DNA of 8,730 bases from assembly GCA_003353825.1 (NCBI GenBank), contig PIVW01000235.1, positions 1-8,730 of the forward strand, in the 5' to 3' direction. Position numbers and translations under genes: made by a program. This document shows, in pieces, positions 6,001 to 8,730 of the stretch. This DNA comes from Chloroflexota bacterium (GTDB lineage: Bacteria; Chloroflexota; Anaerolineae; J102). How positions within the stretch are numbered: position 1 is the first letter of the stretch; every line of letters begins with the position of its first letter. The notes beneath the pieces were generated by a model, which was not told the DNA's origin, did no database searches, and saw nothing but the letters and a program-made list of their open reading frames with translations.

Positions 6001-8437
6001 GCGTTGTGCTGGCCAGGGCCTCGTCACGATGGGCATACGAGTCGACTTCGACGGACATAATCGCCGGGTCAATGCCCCAAGTATCAATATAAGGTTCGAC
6101 AGCACTGTTATCTTTGAAATTGGTTTCGATCTGATCGAGGTCAGGGTTGATGTAGTAGAGGAATGATCCTCCAAGCCCCGCAGATATCAGCGAAAACATG
6201 ACTTTATCTTCATCTGCCACAGTTGGATTAGCGCTCACTGCCGGCGCACTGGTGCCAAACAAACCTACCTGCACATCCTTGTACTCCGAAACGTTCAAGC
6301 CACTCAAGCGCAAGGCTGTGTCATAATAGGAGGCGATGACTGACTGATCTGTTTGGATTGTATCGCAATCGCTGTTTGTTCCCGCCAAACAAGAGTCGAG
6401 CACGGCCTGAGCGAGCCACAGTATCTTGCCCTTTGTCAAGTTGATCCCTTGATCGGCTTCATCCGGGCTGAAGGCCATCCTGGCGCTAAAGGCGGAGATA
6501 TCCCCGGCCATTGCCACAGGTTGTAAAGGCACCCACAGGCTGTAGCCCTGGCTCAGATCTTTTGGATCATAGGGGAAGGACAAAATCGAGTATTCGGAGG
6601 ACAGGGTCGGGGAGATGGTGCTTTGCAAGGACAACACAGGTATTAACGTGATGTCATCGCTCGATTGATCCAGATCCTGAATCTGCCCCAGGTCATCGCT
6701 GGGCCAGTCCAACGAGGTCAAGCTGTAGCGCAAGTGGCTGGCGGTCTGTGGCTGCACCTGCACATCGACATAGACAGTCGTTGCCGTGGCGTGGCCGGTT
6801 ACGGCCACGTCAATTGTAGGTCGATAGGCGGTCACCTCGTAGGGCGAGATATCCTGGTTGTCCGCTACACCATCACCATCGTTGTCGTCATCCCAGAGGT
6901 TGGGTACACCATCGTTGTCTTTGTCGGTGTAGGCATCGGGTCCGGTATATTTGTCTGAGGTAAGTCTGGGAGACCATTCGTCGCCATCGGATATACCATC
7001 GCCATTGCTATCGCTCGACAGAGGATTGGACGTCCACTGCTGGTTGTTGTAACTAAAGCCCTGCAATTCGACAGTATCGGTGATGGTGTCACCATCACTA
7101 TCTACGCGGGTGTAGTCGGTGCCCAGACACCACTCGATCTCGTTGCTGAGCCCATCACTATCATCATCATTTTGCGGTTTGCTACCTACATCTATATAAA
7201 GTGAACTGCAATCCAACAGTTTTGCCGTTGCGCTAGTGTGTCGGATCTCGGGAAGACCGGCTCGTTCGGCGGCACTAAACTGTCCGCTGTTCTGGGGAAG
7301 AACACCTACGGTCTGCAACGCTTCGTTCAGGGGCGCCGCTTCCGCTGAAGATATCGCAAACATGCCCCACTGGCCAACATGGAGCAACGGTTGTACCACC
7401 ATGATTATGATCATCGCCCATACAACAGCTGCATATAGGGTACGACGGCGCTTAATCAGGTGCAGCGCCAGTAAGAGTAATGGCAGTGCCAGCAAAACCG
7501 GTACGAGGGTCGAAGCAATCCCTGTCCAAAAGGGTTTGAGAGACTCATTCGAAAACGCAGCCATCTGCGTGTCATCCTTTTCTACATTCAGTTGATCCGT
7601 TCCCGGCATCACCAAAGCGCTGTCCTGACCTGTCGCCCCTGGTTTCACAATGATGGGGATGGCATCGCCAAACCCTGAGAAGTCGATCGTCATTGCCAGC
7701 ACTGCATCGTATTGGCCATTCACAGCGGGCAGGTCAAGATTCAGCACCTGGCGCCGTGGTAGTCCCTTTTCGTCCAGCCATAGTTCGCCCTGCCCGGTCA
7801 TAGCCTGAAGGGTTGGGCTAGCCTGTAACTGAACGCCCTGCGGTAGCTGCCCCGCTAACGCTTGCTGCATCTGCGCTCGCTGAATTTCTGCGTAACGTCC
7901 ACCATCTATGGCGAAGGTGAAGTAGCGAAAGCTGCCTTCGGCGGTGAGGGTCAGTTCCTGCTCCTCGACGGTGGTGACTGCGTCCAGATAGCCAAGATAA
8001 TCCCCACCAGGGGCCACGCCTCCCGGGCTGTGTTCTATCTCCTGCCAACGTCCCTGATAGCCAACAAACGATGCCTTGTCTGCGAAAACGAATTCGACGG
8101 GCCCATCTCCCTGCTCTACATGGAATTGCAACCGTGCGCGAACATCTTGGCTGCCGTCGCTGCGAATATCTTGTGTAACATCACCCAGCACACGCATGGC
8201 CGAGGTTTCCGCTCCTTTGCCGGCGTTGCTAGAGAGCGCCTGCGGGATTAACGTTTGCTGCGTGTCAGCGACTACATGATAACTGGTTTGTGTGCGAGCG
8301 TGTGCGAGCGCGTCGACAACAGCGTCCTCTGCCGTGGGCTCTGCACTGTTGCCGAGTGCCAGCACCAAGCCAGCGGAGATGGTCAGTGTCACGACAAGTG
8401 TTAAAAGGATCAATAAAGGACGGCGTGTGTGACGCAT
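1..8437 (-). CDS. Giant modular surface/secreted protein (signal sequence, TSP3 calcium repeats, Ig-like modules, FG-GAP propellers); 3' end outside window
   Basis: The frame runs from ATG at 8437 to base 2 with no stop, giving at least 2,812 residues. The start is supported by a basic, hydrophobic N-terminus (MRHTRRPLLILLTLVV) and an AGGAG ribosome site 10 nt upstream; the next in-frame Met is residue 81 and would lose the signal sequence. Domain order: exported N-terminal domain; two membrane helices (305-353); TSP3-type DxDxDG cluster (424-532); unknown region (535-1126); three hydrophobic helices (1127-1216); unknown region; second DxDxDG cluster (1451-1586); beta-sandwich and Ig-like modules (1587-1940); seven FG-GAP repeats (1999-2439); six VCBS-like repeats (2478-2797); start of a probable beta-helix. 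These families usually mediate calcium-stabilised adhesion or ligand binding outside the cell; no catalytic motif was recognised. Role as surface adhesin or scaffold is inference. Frame phase was checked at more than 25 points along the gene. Confidence 0.93.
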   Translation of the reverse strand, partial: MRHTRRPLLILLTLVVTLTISAGLVLALGNSAEPTAEDAVVDALAHARTQTSYHVVADTQQTLIPQALSSNAGKGAETSAMRVLGDVTQDIRSDGSQDVRARLQFHVEQGDGPVEFVFADKASFVGYQGRWQEIEHSPGGVAPGGDYLGYLDAVTTVEEQELTLTAEGSFRYFTFAIDGGRYAEIQRAQMQQALAGQLPQGVQLQASPTLQAMTGQGELWLDEKGLPRRQVLNLDLPAVNGQYDAVLAMTIDFSGFGDAIPIIVKPGATGQDSALVMPGTDQLNVEKDDTQMAAFSNESLKPFWTGIASTLVPVLLALPLLLLALHLIKRRRTLYAAVVWAMIIIMVVQPLLHVGQWGMFAISSAEAAPLNEALQTVGVLPQNSGQFSAAERAGLPEIRHTSATAKLLDCSSLYIDVGSKPQNDDDSDGLSNEIEWCLGTDYTRVDSDGDTITDTVELQGFSYNNQQWTSNPLSSDSNGDGISDGDEWSPRLTSDKYTGPDAYTDKDNDGVPNLWDDDNDGDGVADNQDISPYEVTAYRPTIDVAVTGHATATTVYVDVQVQPQTASHLRYSLTSLDWPSDDLGQIQDLDQSSDDITLIPVLSLQSTISPTLSSEYSILSFPYDPKDLSQGYSLWVPLQPVAMAGDISAFSARMAFSPDEADQGINLTKGKILWLAQAVLDSCLAGTNSDCDTIQTDQSVIASYYDTALRLSGLNVSEYKDVQVGLFGTSAPAVSANPTVADEDKVMFSLISAGLGGSFLYYINPDLDQIETNFKDNSAVEPYIDTWGIDPAIMSVEVDSYAHRDEALASTTQTNTAKFLDGNYVNCTLNTTSQITPTVALAYQETRGLLDMSNSAMKVTNDNPSVTSSAPLEVSVPLGETDIYTWRRVQLSSYGCDVDSMGAATWAELSQADTLAEIASRYPDAAEEQWMGMVQQLFLLYHSGVSNIVAVNGKVGNNAAETAPSDTFSYYIDDSTTTLPDYVRKVYQLDSLYLDIDSKGMVSGLRDWRSDITESSALKDIKIADSITKKVSGVVLWVIKYNVLKSVTNRYIANKVDDFIANDITPELEEGEEIIAYEYVKVLGKYRVNIDIEGLDGVDYYVEDLDLTEDEIAEALASTKNGFKAASAAITVIASVIFVVVAWLTYSHESSSLTGAQKDFALVHAWVTTYLILLQLLLSVILLIFGSALTALTFTGIGTVIGVVIFIILYIIVGAVSGDWNPLDTYAHLTEWWAEDIEDFKMYVAVPAGGVNTSSLNMSIDPASSRTNGPLSGAWFQISTTISTTVAISHSGTSSEVGKSWALTRWEESAEQPFYLESYSVNNSPIYSSSLNTSSRSSIAASHCDKTVGSDGEKDCYTDTILQFKSASAGRNTAIPIVSTLESYLTYYICIPFQSCGTNQNYGYSGADNSLNNEVESDFYIDLLPATLDGLFTWNAKDPVSNTVYADFNVDQDNDELSVTEEHALGTDATLWDSDGDGLSDGWESQNSGLGVVSTIKDTDGDGLTDKQEVILSTSPSVSDTDGDGLNDGEEVCHLDSNAALAGGWRVTQAGNYWTCSDPLFADYDGDGLVDSQEKQAGLSPYSPNTAPSLRITVNPNVLYNQGLVTVLRAGDAMTVTVNLNNTTAETVDRPLILNYAVQDLTAMTVVTQTATAGYTPPAPIATTAGLSWDIAANPLYPVEAMTSVLHSSVYPNISQSQVTTLQATLQYTDADNSALKSITQTLPVLIDEDEPTSSILTPAEGQAIDGTAFTTNGAASDPTSWPATVDVRISGDNSYDSGWQRATGATNWAWTWTPLPADGVYTMQSRATDYVNNVETPGSGSSIIVDNTPPGASYSNPSDGQALTFITANRVTVGGFATDLLSGASQVAGLEVIQISIDGRPWTNVAEFVSPPHPTTSDWSYDWTVNAASYGSHTLAVRAVDALGQIGDPTTIAVIIDTLPPTDIWFNHQSDLPADQTYELLGHADDEGNVPLPARPHELQNFMDAAISATVMLMPESFTDTVGMNVSWLGDVNGDARADLAVGMPAVNANGNSSAGRVAVVYGQAGGWPIPSASVALADSTASYIGSAADVKLGEILAPAGDANGDGLSDFWIGDPANNQAYLLYGQANGLSKNFNLTPLSQTNNGALGKIYAATSGAVGDWVSSAGDVNGDGFDDLLVGVTNLSGGVGAVYLVKGRSATSTAGTQNIENLSGDSAVSLEYFQLDNSGAVATGVGDVNGDQYHDFVIADPNNSFGASQAAVYLFLGPVNWRGVSETGPLNPLTHASASFIGDSGALVGSQVTALGDVNGDDLPDFAYSSNDAPRIVYGRSSGWSMGMIANVSFSGYSPAPNNFIAAPGDVNVDGFNDILLGATEGGGRTYLVHGSADLATNQPVQAQISGVSSAASAPYAAGADLNCDLSSDLLLVPTGEYTLQAAATDGNLRTQSLVFNDQGKWIGPAPQPRALADLPTAAAGSNASTLSTQSTNIAATAQSTSGLAFRIYDNNISTWITDKVMVGDWDGDTKTDIAGWTGSAWTTWHADGLSNDVVTFSEYSNSMPSVVTGSAARIQGDFDGDGLDDLAVWDGSAWQLVRAGGATGTVFGFSSISSDLPALAAGDVSKLFLGDFDGDLKTDIAAWDGAAWATYISSGTSSAFNFSSVTNNLGALVGGDATSLISGDFDGDGKSDVASRDSDTSNWVVWISQGVSGSALSFTQVTDNSLGYAITSAIPRVAADFSGDDKSDVLALIDSKFETWFSVAEAGGSAVPFRNVLANAKQFNGSFSSDTLIGDFDGDGRDDYAGLDSAGSGWVLRLAWLVTTLYVDDDYCSSCGN
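2..43 (-). other. Start of a probable right-handed beta-helix module, truncated by the window edge
   Basis: The last visible residues, TLYVDDDYCSSCGN, resemble the opening of pectate-lyase-like/NosD-type parallel beta-helix regions in large exoproteins, where YVDDDY is a common lead-in followed by a helix-forming repeat. Only 14 residues are visible, so the assignment is tentative and comes from recollection. Confidence 0.35.
47..1006 (-). other. Six short VCBS/FG-GAP-type repeats, residues 2478-2797
   Basis: Calcium loops DWDGDTKTD, DFDGDGLDD, DFDGDLKTD, DFDGDGKSD, DFSGDDKSD and DFDGDGRDD end at residues 2507, 2560, 2614, 2667, 2723 and 2778, a regular period of 53-56 residues. Each is followed by IA.W-type strands, with a Trp in several repeats (IAGWTG, LAVWDG, IAAWDG). 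This is a second propeller-like array, more uniform than the first and separated from it by a Ser/Thr/Ala-rich linker (about 2445-2477). Whether six repeats close by themselves or borrow a strand from the linker is unknown. Confidence 0.82.
1121..2443 (-). other. Seven FG-GAP repeats forming an integrin-alpha-like beta-propeller, residues 1999-2439
   Basis: Seven calcium loops are seen: DVNGDARAD, DANGDGLSD, DVNGDGFDD, DVNGDQYHD, DVNGDDLPD, DVNVDGFND and DLNCDLSSD. Their final Asp residues are 2020, 2091, 2157, 2225, 2295, 2348 and 2403, so repeats are 53-71 residues long. Five carry the intact D-x-N-G-D core; in the sixth and seventh the Gly is replaced by Val and Cys. Blade strands such as VAVVYGQAGGW and RIVYGRSSGW match FG-GAP repeats. 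Seven repeats fit a closed seven-bladed propeller as in integrin alpha heads, which bind protein ligands. Confidence 0.88.
2444..2617 (-). other. Linker between Ig-like module 2 and the propeller, residues 1941-1998
   Basis: Fifty-eight residues beginning PPTDIWFNHQSDLPADQTYE. It includes an alpha-like segment (HELQNFMDAAISATVML) and no recognisable repeat. It may supply the edge strand that closes the following propeller; that is inference. Confidence 0.4.
2618..2950 (-). other. Bacterial Ig-like module 2, residues 1830-1940
   Basis: It opens after VDNTPP with SYSNPSDGQALTF and contains VIQISIDGRPWTNV and a closing strand HTLAVRAVDALGQIG, followed by IIDTLPP. This arrangement is characteristic of Big-type Ig repeats. 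It is about 110 residues, slightly longer than module 1. Codon use is much richer in C-ending codons than in module 1. Confidence 0.7.
2951..3244 (-). other. Bacterial Ig-like module 1, residues 1732-1829
   Basis: It starts PTSSILTPAEGQAIDGT, the usual 'P...I..P..G......' opening of bacterial Ig-like modules, and ends with YTMQSRATDYVNNVE and then VDNTPP, which also opens the next module. Tryptophan-rich strands (NWAWTWTPLPADG) fit the core. Such modules act as spacers or adhesive units in surface proteins. Confidence 0.7.
3245..3679 (-). other. Beta-sandwich-like module, residues 1587-1731
   Basis: Residues alternate in a strand-like way (LRITVNPNVL, AMTVTVNLNNTT, TTLQATLQYTD) with a motif resembling CARDB/DUF11-type extracellular beta-sandwiches: a strand, then a Gly-Asp turn (AGDAMTVTVNL), then a late strand TLPVLID. 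No exact family was recognised. It precedes the first Ig-like module directly. Confidence 0.4.
3680..4087 (-). other. Second thrombospondin type 3-like calcium repeat cluster, residues 1451-1586
   Basis: Five loops are visible: DQDNDELSVTEE, DSDGDGLSDGWE, DTDGDGLTDKQE, DTDGDGLNDGEE and DYDGDGLVDSQE. The middle three are textbook TSP3 calcium loops. An insert of roughly 30 residues with two cysteines (CHLDSN ... YWTC) separates the fourth and fifth loops and could be closed by a disulfide. The cluster probably acts as a calcium-stiffened linker in front of the Ig-like and propeller modules. Confidence 0.88.
4088..4789 (-). other. Uncharacterised, probably beta-rich stretch, residues 1217-1450
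   Basis: It begins with an acidic, aromatic segment (HLTEWWAEDIEDF) and continues as Ser/Thr/Asn-rich, strand-like sequence with several cysteines, for example YYICIPFQSCG, that could form disulfides outside the cell. No family was recognised. It separates the hydrophobic helices from the second calcium cluster. Confidence 0.4.
4790..5059 (-). other. Three hydrophobic helices in mid-protein, residues about 1127-1216
   Basis: Helix one is ITVIASVIFVVVAWLTY (1130-1146). After about 20 polar residues come two more, 1166-1190 (core YLILLQLLLSVILLIFG) and 1194-1216 (core VIGVVIFIILYIIVGAV). The last two are joined by only a few residues and look like a helical hairpin. They are long and apolar enough to span a membrane. 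An odd number would place the C-terminal calcium repeats and propellers in the cytoplasm, which disagrees with those families, so at least one helix is probably re-entrant or not membrane-spanning. Confidence 0.75.
5060..6835 (-). other. Uncharacterised region between the first calcium cluster and the hydrophobic helices, residues 535-1126
   Basis: Nearly 600 residues with no domain I can name. Residues 535-740 are probably beta-rich and include the segment HLRYSLTSLDWPSDDLGQIQ followed by a strand ending TLIPVLSL, and later SLWVPLQPV. From recollection, segments of the type LW/RY-SL-x-DWP-D-x-GQIQ recur in large Chloroflexota TSP3 proteins with no assigned function. The later part (about 960-1126) becomes more helical and charged, with acidic runs such as ELEEGEE and DLDLTEDEIAEAL just before the hydrophobic helices. 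No catalytic motif was recognised. Confidence 0.4.
6842..7168 (-). other. First thrombospondin type 3-like calcium repeat cluster, residues 424-532
   Basis: Five aspartate loops are visible: DDDSDGLSNEIE, DSDGDTITDTVE, DSNGDGISDGDE, DKDNDGVPN and DNDGDGVADNQD. The D-x-D-x-D-G spacing and the acidic residue at position 12 match calcium-binding TSP3/EF-loop-like repeats. Such repeats rigidify extracellular linkers when calcium is bound. Dockerin is an alternative, but dockerins have two loops of about 22 residues and usually sit at a protein end; here there are five in the interior. Confidence 0.85.
7379..7525 (-). other. Two-helix membrane hairpin, residues 305-353
   Basis: Residues 305-328 form a long apolar helix (LVPVLLALPLLLLALHLI at its core), then K329-R-R-R332, then a second apolar helix, 334-353 (AAVVWAMIIIMVVQPLL). 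By the positive-inside rule KRRR is cytoplasmic, so the N-terminal domain and everything after residue 353 face outward. Downstream, S364-A-E-A-A-P369 resembles a signal peptidase I site (A365-x-A367), which could release the large C-terminal part. Confidence 0.8.
7526..8356 (-). other. Exported N-terminal domain, residues 28-304 (LolA/LppX-like fold suspected)
   Basis: About 275 residues between the signal sequence and the first membrane helix. The stretch alternates beta-like segments and contains the motif MTGQGELWLDEKGLPRRQ at 213-230, which reads like the strand-turn-strand of periplasmic lipoprotein-carrier-type folds (TG.GELW.D..GLP.R). It has no recognised catalytic residues. The LolA/LprG/LppX comparison is a fold-level guess from this motif and from the domain's size and position, not a confirmed assignment. 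Confidence 0.35.
8291..8310. repeat. Perfect tandem duplication of a 10-bp unit inside the coding region
   Basis: TGTGCGAGCG occurs twice in direct succession (8291-8300 and 8301-8310), encoding part of ALAHARTQ just after the signal sequence. The unit length is not a multiple of three, so gain or loss of one copy would shift the frame. Confidence 0.7.
8357..8437 (-). other. Signal sequence, residues 1-27 of the giant protein
   Basis: A basic n-region (R2, R5, R6) is followed by a run of hydrophobic residues from L8 to L26. V25-L-A27 fits a signal peptidase I -3/-1 rule, with cleavage after A27. The pair of arginines is not followed by a Tat consensus, so Sec export is more likely. It could remain uncleaved as an anchor. 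Confidence 0.75.
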
Positions 8438-8447
8438 AGCTAGACAG

Positions 8448-8453
8448 CTCCTG
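8448..8453 (-). promoter_or_regulatory. Ribosome binding site of the giant gene
   Basis: Read on the minus strand this is CAGGAG, with the AGGAG core complementary to the 16S rRNA tail. Ten bases separate it from the ATG at 8437. It decides the start codon. It lies only two bases after the 3' arm of an inverted repeat, so folding of the leader could affect its access. Confidence 0.8.
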
Positions 8454-8454
8454 G

Positions 8455-8505
8455 TACTTTGACATTCATGTCGCGCAGCAATAGTGCAACACGAATGTCA
8501 AAGTA
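8455..8505 (-). repeat. Inverted repeat in the leader of the giant gene
   Basis: The plus-strand arm TACTTTGACATTC (8455-8467) is matched perfectly by its reverse complement at 8493-8505. Allowing two mismatches the arms extend to 20 bp (8455-8474 and 8486-8505), leaving an 11-nt loop. A smaller perfect palindrome, GACAT-TC-ATGTC, sits inside the left arm at 8461-8472. No T-run follows on either strand, so it is not a standard intrinsic terminator. It could be an operator for a dimeric regulator or an mRNA hairpin next to the ribosome site; the sequence alone does not decide. Confidence 0.8.
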
Positions 8506-8507
8506 TA
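8502..8507 (-). promoter_or_regulatory. Possible -10 box of the giant gene
   Basis: TATACT on the minus strand matches five of six bases of the bacterial TATAAT consensus and lies about 65 bases before the start codon. No acceptable TTGACA-like -35 element is found 15-19 bases upstream, where the 11-bp tandem repeat lies instead. If real, the promoter would need an activator or use a different sigma factor, and transcription would begin within the inverted repeat. Weak evidence. Confidence 0.25.
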
Positions 8508-8510
8508 GAG

Positions 8511-8532
8511 TCAGTAGTACTTCAGTAGTACT
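8511..8532. repeat. Perfect tandem duplication of an 11-bp unit
   Basis: TCAGTAGTACT occurs twice back to back (8511-8521 and 8522-8532). Each unit contains the palindrome AGTACT. The second copy overlaps the TAG stop of the upstream gene, and the pair lies just upstream of a TATACT box on the minus strand. The spacing of 11 bp, about one helical turn, would put two sites on the same DNA face. A regulator site is inference. Confidence 0.75.
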
Positions 8533-8730
8533 ATTGAAAGATAAGTGGCAACAAGATGCGATTCTGCGCCTGGCTGACACGGACGGGGGATTTCAACAGT
8601 TCCACATTTCCGGCCAGATCAGTGGCACGGCTACGTATCGCCAGGTTTTCACCGTGTACCGGTGATGTGACGGCCCAGATTTCGGTGTCATCAGGTAATT
8701 CGTCGGCAGGTGGCACGTCGCTCACGCCCA
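8531..8730 (-). CDS. C-terminal end of an upstream large exported protein (Ig-like motif plus LPLIFQ tail); 5' end outside window
   Basis: The frame is open from the window edge to a TAG stop at 8533-8531, giving the last 65 residues of a gene that begins beyond the window. A GTG at 8725 could serve as a start, but it has no visible ribosome site and the frame continues upstream of it, so I treat this as a partial C-terminus. It contains the motif RSRATDLAGNVE, typical of the end of bacterial Ig-like (Big-type) modules and close to QSRATDYVNNVE in the giant protein next door. The last residues, NRILLPLIFQ, form a short hydrophobic tail with an LP core. From recollection, many exported Chloroflexota proteins end in similar LPLxxx tails; their function is not established. 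The gene is in the same orientation as the giant gene, 93 nt upstream of it. Confidence 0.75.
   Translation of the reverse strand, partial: GVSDVPPADELPDDTEIWAVTSPVHGENLAIRSRATDLAGNVELLKSPVRVSQAQNRILLPLIFQ

Larger units (their letters stand above)
8438..8530. other. Intergenic spacer between two co-oriented exoprotein genes
   Basis: Ninety-three bases separate the upstream TAG from the ATG of the giant gene. The spacer holds most of the 11-bp tandem repeat, a possible TATACT box, the inverted repeat and the ribosome site. No clear intrinsic terminator for the upstream gene is present, so the two genes may share a transcript, with or without an internal promoter. Confidence 0.6.

Noticed and set aside
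6842..7168. Dockerin domain (cellulosome type)
   Set aside because: Five DxDxDG loops of irregular spacing in the interior of the protein fit TSP3-like repeats better than the two-loop dockerin.
7154..7170. ATC/ATT triplet run as a microsatellite
   Set aside because: It simply encodes the Asp-rich calcium loop NDDDSD and is in frame; it is short and imperfect.
8496..8501. TTGACA in the inverted repeat as a -35 box (both strands)
   Set aside because: Neither strand has a reasonable -10 hexamer 15-19 bases downstream; the hexamers are part of the palindrome arms.
8455..8505. Inverted repeat as an intrinsic terminator of the upstream gene
   Set aside because: No run of T follows the stem on the minus strand, where CCAGGAGC comes next.
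8531..8725. Independent 64-residue gene starting at GTG 8725
   Set aside because: The frame stays open to the window edge and the sequence reads as the end of an Ig-like module, so a partial C-terminus is more likely.

Overview
The window is almost entirely one reading frame on the minus strand. An ATG at 8437 opens a frame that I followed codon by codon down to base 2 without meeting a stop. That is 2,812 codons, and the 3' end lies outside the window. Only about 290 bases at the right-hand edge are not part of it. They hold a 93-nt intergenic spacer (8438-8530) and the last 65 codons of another minus-strand gene (8531-8730), which enters from outside. I see no RNA genes, insertion sequences or CRISPR arrays, and no plus-strand gene I believe in.

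The giant protein is a modular, probably cell-surface or secreted, polypeptide. In order it has: an N-terminal signal sequence (1-27); an exported globular domain (28-304); two membrane helices separated by a KRRR turn (305-353), with a signal-peptidase-like AEA-A motif after the second; a first cluster of calcium-binding DxDxDG repeats of the thrombospondin type 3 class (424-532); a long uncharacterised region (535-1126); three strongly hydrophobic helices (about 1127-1216); an uncharacterised, probably beta-rich stretch (1217-1450); a second DxDxDG cluster (1451-1586); a beta-sandwich-like stretch and two bacterial Ig-like modules (1587-1940); seven FG-GAP repeats, enough for an integrin-alpha-like seven-bladed propeller (1999-2439); six shorter VCBS/FG-GAP-type repeats of about 54 residues (2478-2797); and the first residues of what looks like a beta-helix module (LYVDDDYCSSC), cut by the window edge.

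The upstream gene ends with the same kind of Ig-like motif (RSRATDLAGNVE, against QSRATDYVNNVE in the giant protein) and a hydrophobic LPLIFQ tail. Both genes point the same way, so this looks like a locus of related large exoproteins. The LPxxx-type tail, the FG-GAP/TSP3/Ig architecture and the moderate-to-high GC content suggest a Chloroflexota bacterium (Anaerolineae, Caldilineae or Ardenticatenia-like). That assignment rests on family knowledge and recollection, not on a search.

The regulatory interval between the two genes is small but structured. It has a tandem 11-bp duplication, a possible TATACT -10 box, and a 20-bp inverted repeat (18 of 20 paired) that ends two bases before the Shine-Dalgarno sequence of the giant gene. 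I do not see a defined new biological system. The most puzzling points are the hydrophobic helices inside an otherwise extracellular-type protein, the internal signal-peptide-like segment and the hairpin next to the ribosome binding site.
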